Source: Nostoc sp. UHCC 0870 | GTDB lineage: Bacteria; Cyanobacteriota; Cyanobacteriia; Cyanobacteriales; Nostocaceae | NCBI RefSeq assembly: GCF_022063185.1 | Contig: NZ_CP091914.1 | Span: forward strand, 1 to 64,000 | Length of the DNA: 64,000 nt | Direction: 5' to 3' | Shown here: positions 63,271-64,000 of the stretch, in pieces | Layout of the letters: every line of letters begins with the position of its first letter | How positions within the stretch are numbered: position 1 is the first letter of the stretch | Program-made: the position numbers and the translations under genes | The notes under the pieces: model-generated | Database searches by the model: none | What the model was told of the DNA's origin: nothing | Seen by the model: the letters and a program-made list of their open reading frames with translations, nothing else

Positions 63271-63582
63271 ATCAGGTAATATTTGTTTCGCTGGGCTTGT
63301 TATATCTGATATTAAACTGCGATCGTCTTTTCTAGTCCAGTGCTGGTGCGAATGACGATTTTTTATAGGGAAATTCTAGAATCTTCTGTCAAATTCCATA
63401 AAGCTATAACCATCTTCAATTATCTATAAAAAACAAAATACCCAATTTTTTAGATAAATCGGGTATCTCCCATACTGGGTCTTGTTTCCATTAAATCATC
63501 TGCTATATAAATCCTAGACAAGTCTAGACATTTATTTCTTACTTCACTGGGAGCATGGGAGCGGTTATCCCTCAGTAAGCTT
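63271..63582. other. Intergenic region with a CRISPR-repeat remnant and a terminator
   Basis: At 63484 GTTTCCATTAA (11 bases exact) plus ATCA matches the start of the array repeat; the rest is lost. On the minus strand this is followed 17 nt later by a hairpin (ATACCC(G)ATTT/AAATTGGGTAT, 63438-63466) and TTTGTTTTTT, an intrinsic terminator for the TnpB transcript. The stretch 63535-63580 ('gggagcatgggagcggttat') may be the right end of an IS605-type element. Confidence 0.5.
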
Positions 63583-64000
63583 TCAAGGTTTAGCCAACCT
63601 CGATAAATTAATTGCGGCGTTTAAATCTCTATCCATTGAATGACCACAACTACCACAGTTATAGGTTCTTTCTTTGAGTGGCATATCTTGAATATGACCA
63701 CAATTTGAACAGGTTTTACTGGATGGATACCAACGATCTGCAATAATTATTTCACAACCAAACTTTTTAGCTTTATATTCCAACTGCCTTTTGAACTCAT
63801 AGAAACCGCAATCAGCAATGACTTGGGACAATTTATGGTTAGATAACATCCCAGAAACATTTAAATCTTCTACTACTATTTTTGCGTGGTTTTTACATAA
63901 GAAAGTAGTAATTTGATGAAGAGTATTATTTCTGAGATTTGCGACCCTAGCATGATGTCTGGCTAGTTTAAGTTTGGTTTTATGTCTATTGTTAGAGCCT
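63583..64000 (-). CDS. tnpB: IS200/IS605-family TnpB (5' end beyond window)
   Basis: The minus-strand frame is open to the right edge and stops at 63583, so only the C-terminal ~139 aa are seen. VVEDLNVSGM holds the RuvC-II Glu; CEIIIADRWYPSSKTCSNCG with CGSCGHSMDRDLNAAINL gives the four-Cys zinc ribbon and the RuvC-III Asp (DRD). These define TnpB, the RNA-guided nuclease of IS605-type elements, ancestor of Cas12. An ORF-finder start at 63849 is internal. Its RNA guide (omega RNA) would be expected in the 63450-63600 region. Confidence 0.88.
   Translation of the reverse strand, partial: GSNNRHKTKLKLARHHARVANLRNNTLHQITTFLCKNHAKIVVEDLNVSGMLSNHKLSQVIADCGFYEFKRQLEYKAKKFGCEIIIADRWYPSSKTCSNCGHIQDMPLKERTYNCGSCGHSMDRDLNAAINLSRLAKP

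Overview
The window reads as part of a large plasmid, or a plasmid-like accessory region, of a filamentous heterocyst-type cyanobacterium (Nostoc/Anabaena/Calothrix group). The evidence is frequent GCGATCGC octamers, short tandem heptamer repeats of the CCCCAGT type, many MITE-like palindromes, large WD40/NB-ARC and TPR-CHAT proteins, cyanobacterial families (DUF4278, PEP-CTERM/spondin, FAAL-NRPS), and plasmid transfer and partition genes. No rRNA or tRNA genes were seen.

Layout. 1-3924: minus-strand conjugation cluster (VirB4/TraC ATPase running off the left edge, a small inner-membrane protein, a VirB2-like pilin, two small putative DNA-binding proteins). 4320-7456: likely defence genes, AIPR-like on minus and, divergently, an OLD-like ATPase translationally coupled to a DUF4276 protein. 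7652-15494: signalling/conflict proteins (HTH plus AAA-like STAND ATPase, ParA/MinD-like ATPase, an FMN-binding PPOX protein, NB-ARC with 14 WD40 repeats). 15938-20026: a broken DUF4278 gene and a Gly-rich RTX-type gene split by a 1.67-kb IS with 9-bp target duplications. 20282-24994: spondin/PEP-CTERM protein and an AAA-like/WD40 protein. 25542-37628: a compact NRPS operon (FAAL-ACP-C-A-PCP-E; C-A-PCP-TE; MFS exporter) predicted to make and export an N-acyl dipeptide. 38145-44910: plasmid backbone with a tyrosine recombinase, a ParM/ParR-like system with centromere-like repeats, ParAB, and small ORFs.

45040-63270 is a CRISPR island. It has standalone cas1-cas2, a 15-repeat array, a reverse transcriptase-Cas1 fusion, and a second 18-repeat array whose leader is a duplicate of the first and still carries the last ~63 bp of the RT-cas1 gene. 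A minus-strand P-loop kinase/WYL fusion protein follows. No interference (effector) genes are in the window. Between the arrays lie an HTH-DUF4384 protein, a 1248-aa TPR-CHAT protein, a secreted protein ending in a CdiA-type tRNase toxin domain, and its probable immunity protein. An IS605-type TnpB runs off the right edge.

Best candidates for something undescribed: (i) a single CRISPR-like repeat at 44264-44298 whose stem is kept by a compensatory base-pair change, lying between a 57-aa ORF and an intrinsic terminator, like a CRISPR-resembling small RNA; (ii) the TPR-CHAT/HTH-DUF4384 pair between two arrays served by RT-Cas1 and Cas1-Cas2; (iii) the two-module lipodipeptide NRPS. Function is inferred from sequence reading only; no database search was run.
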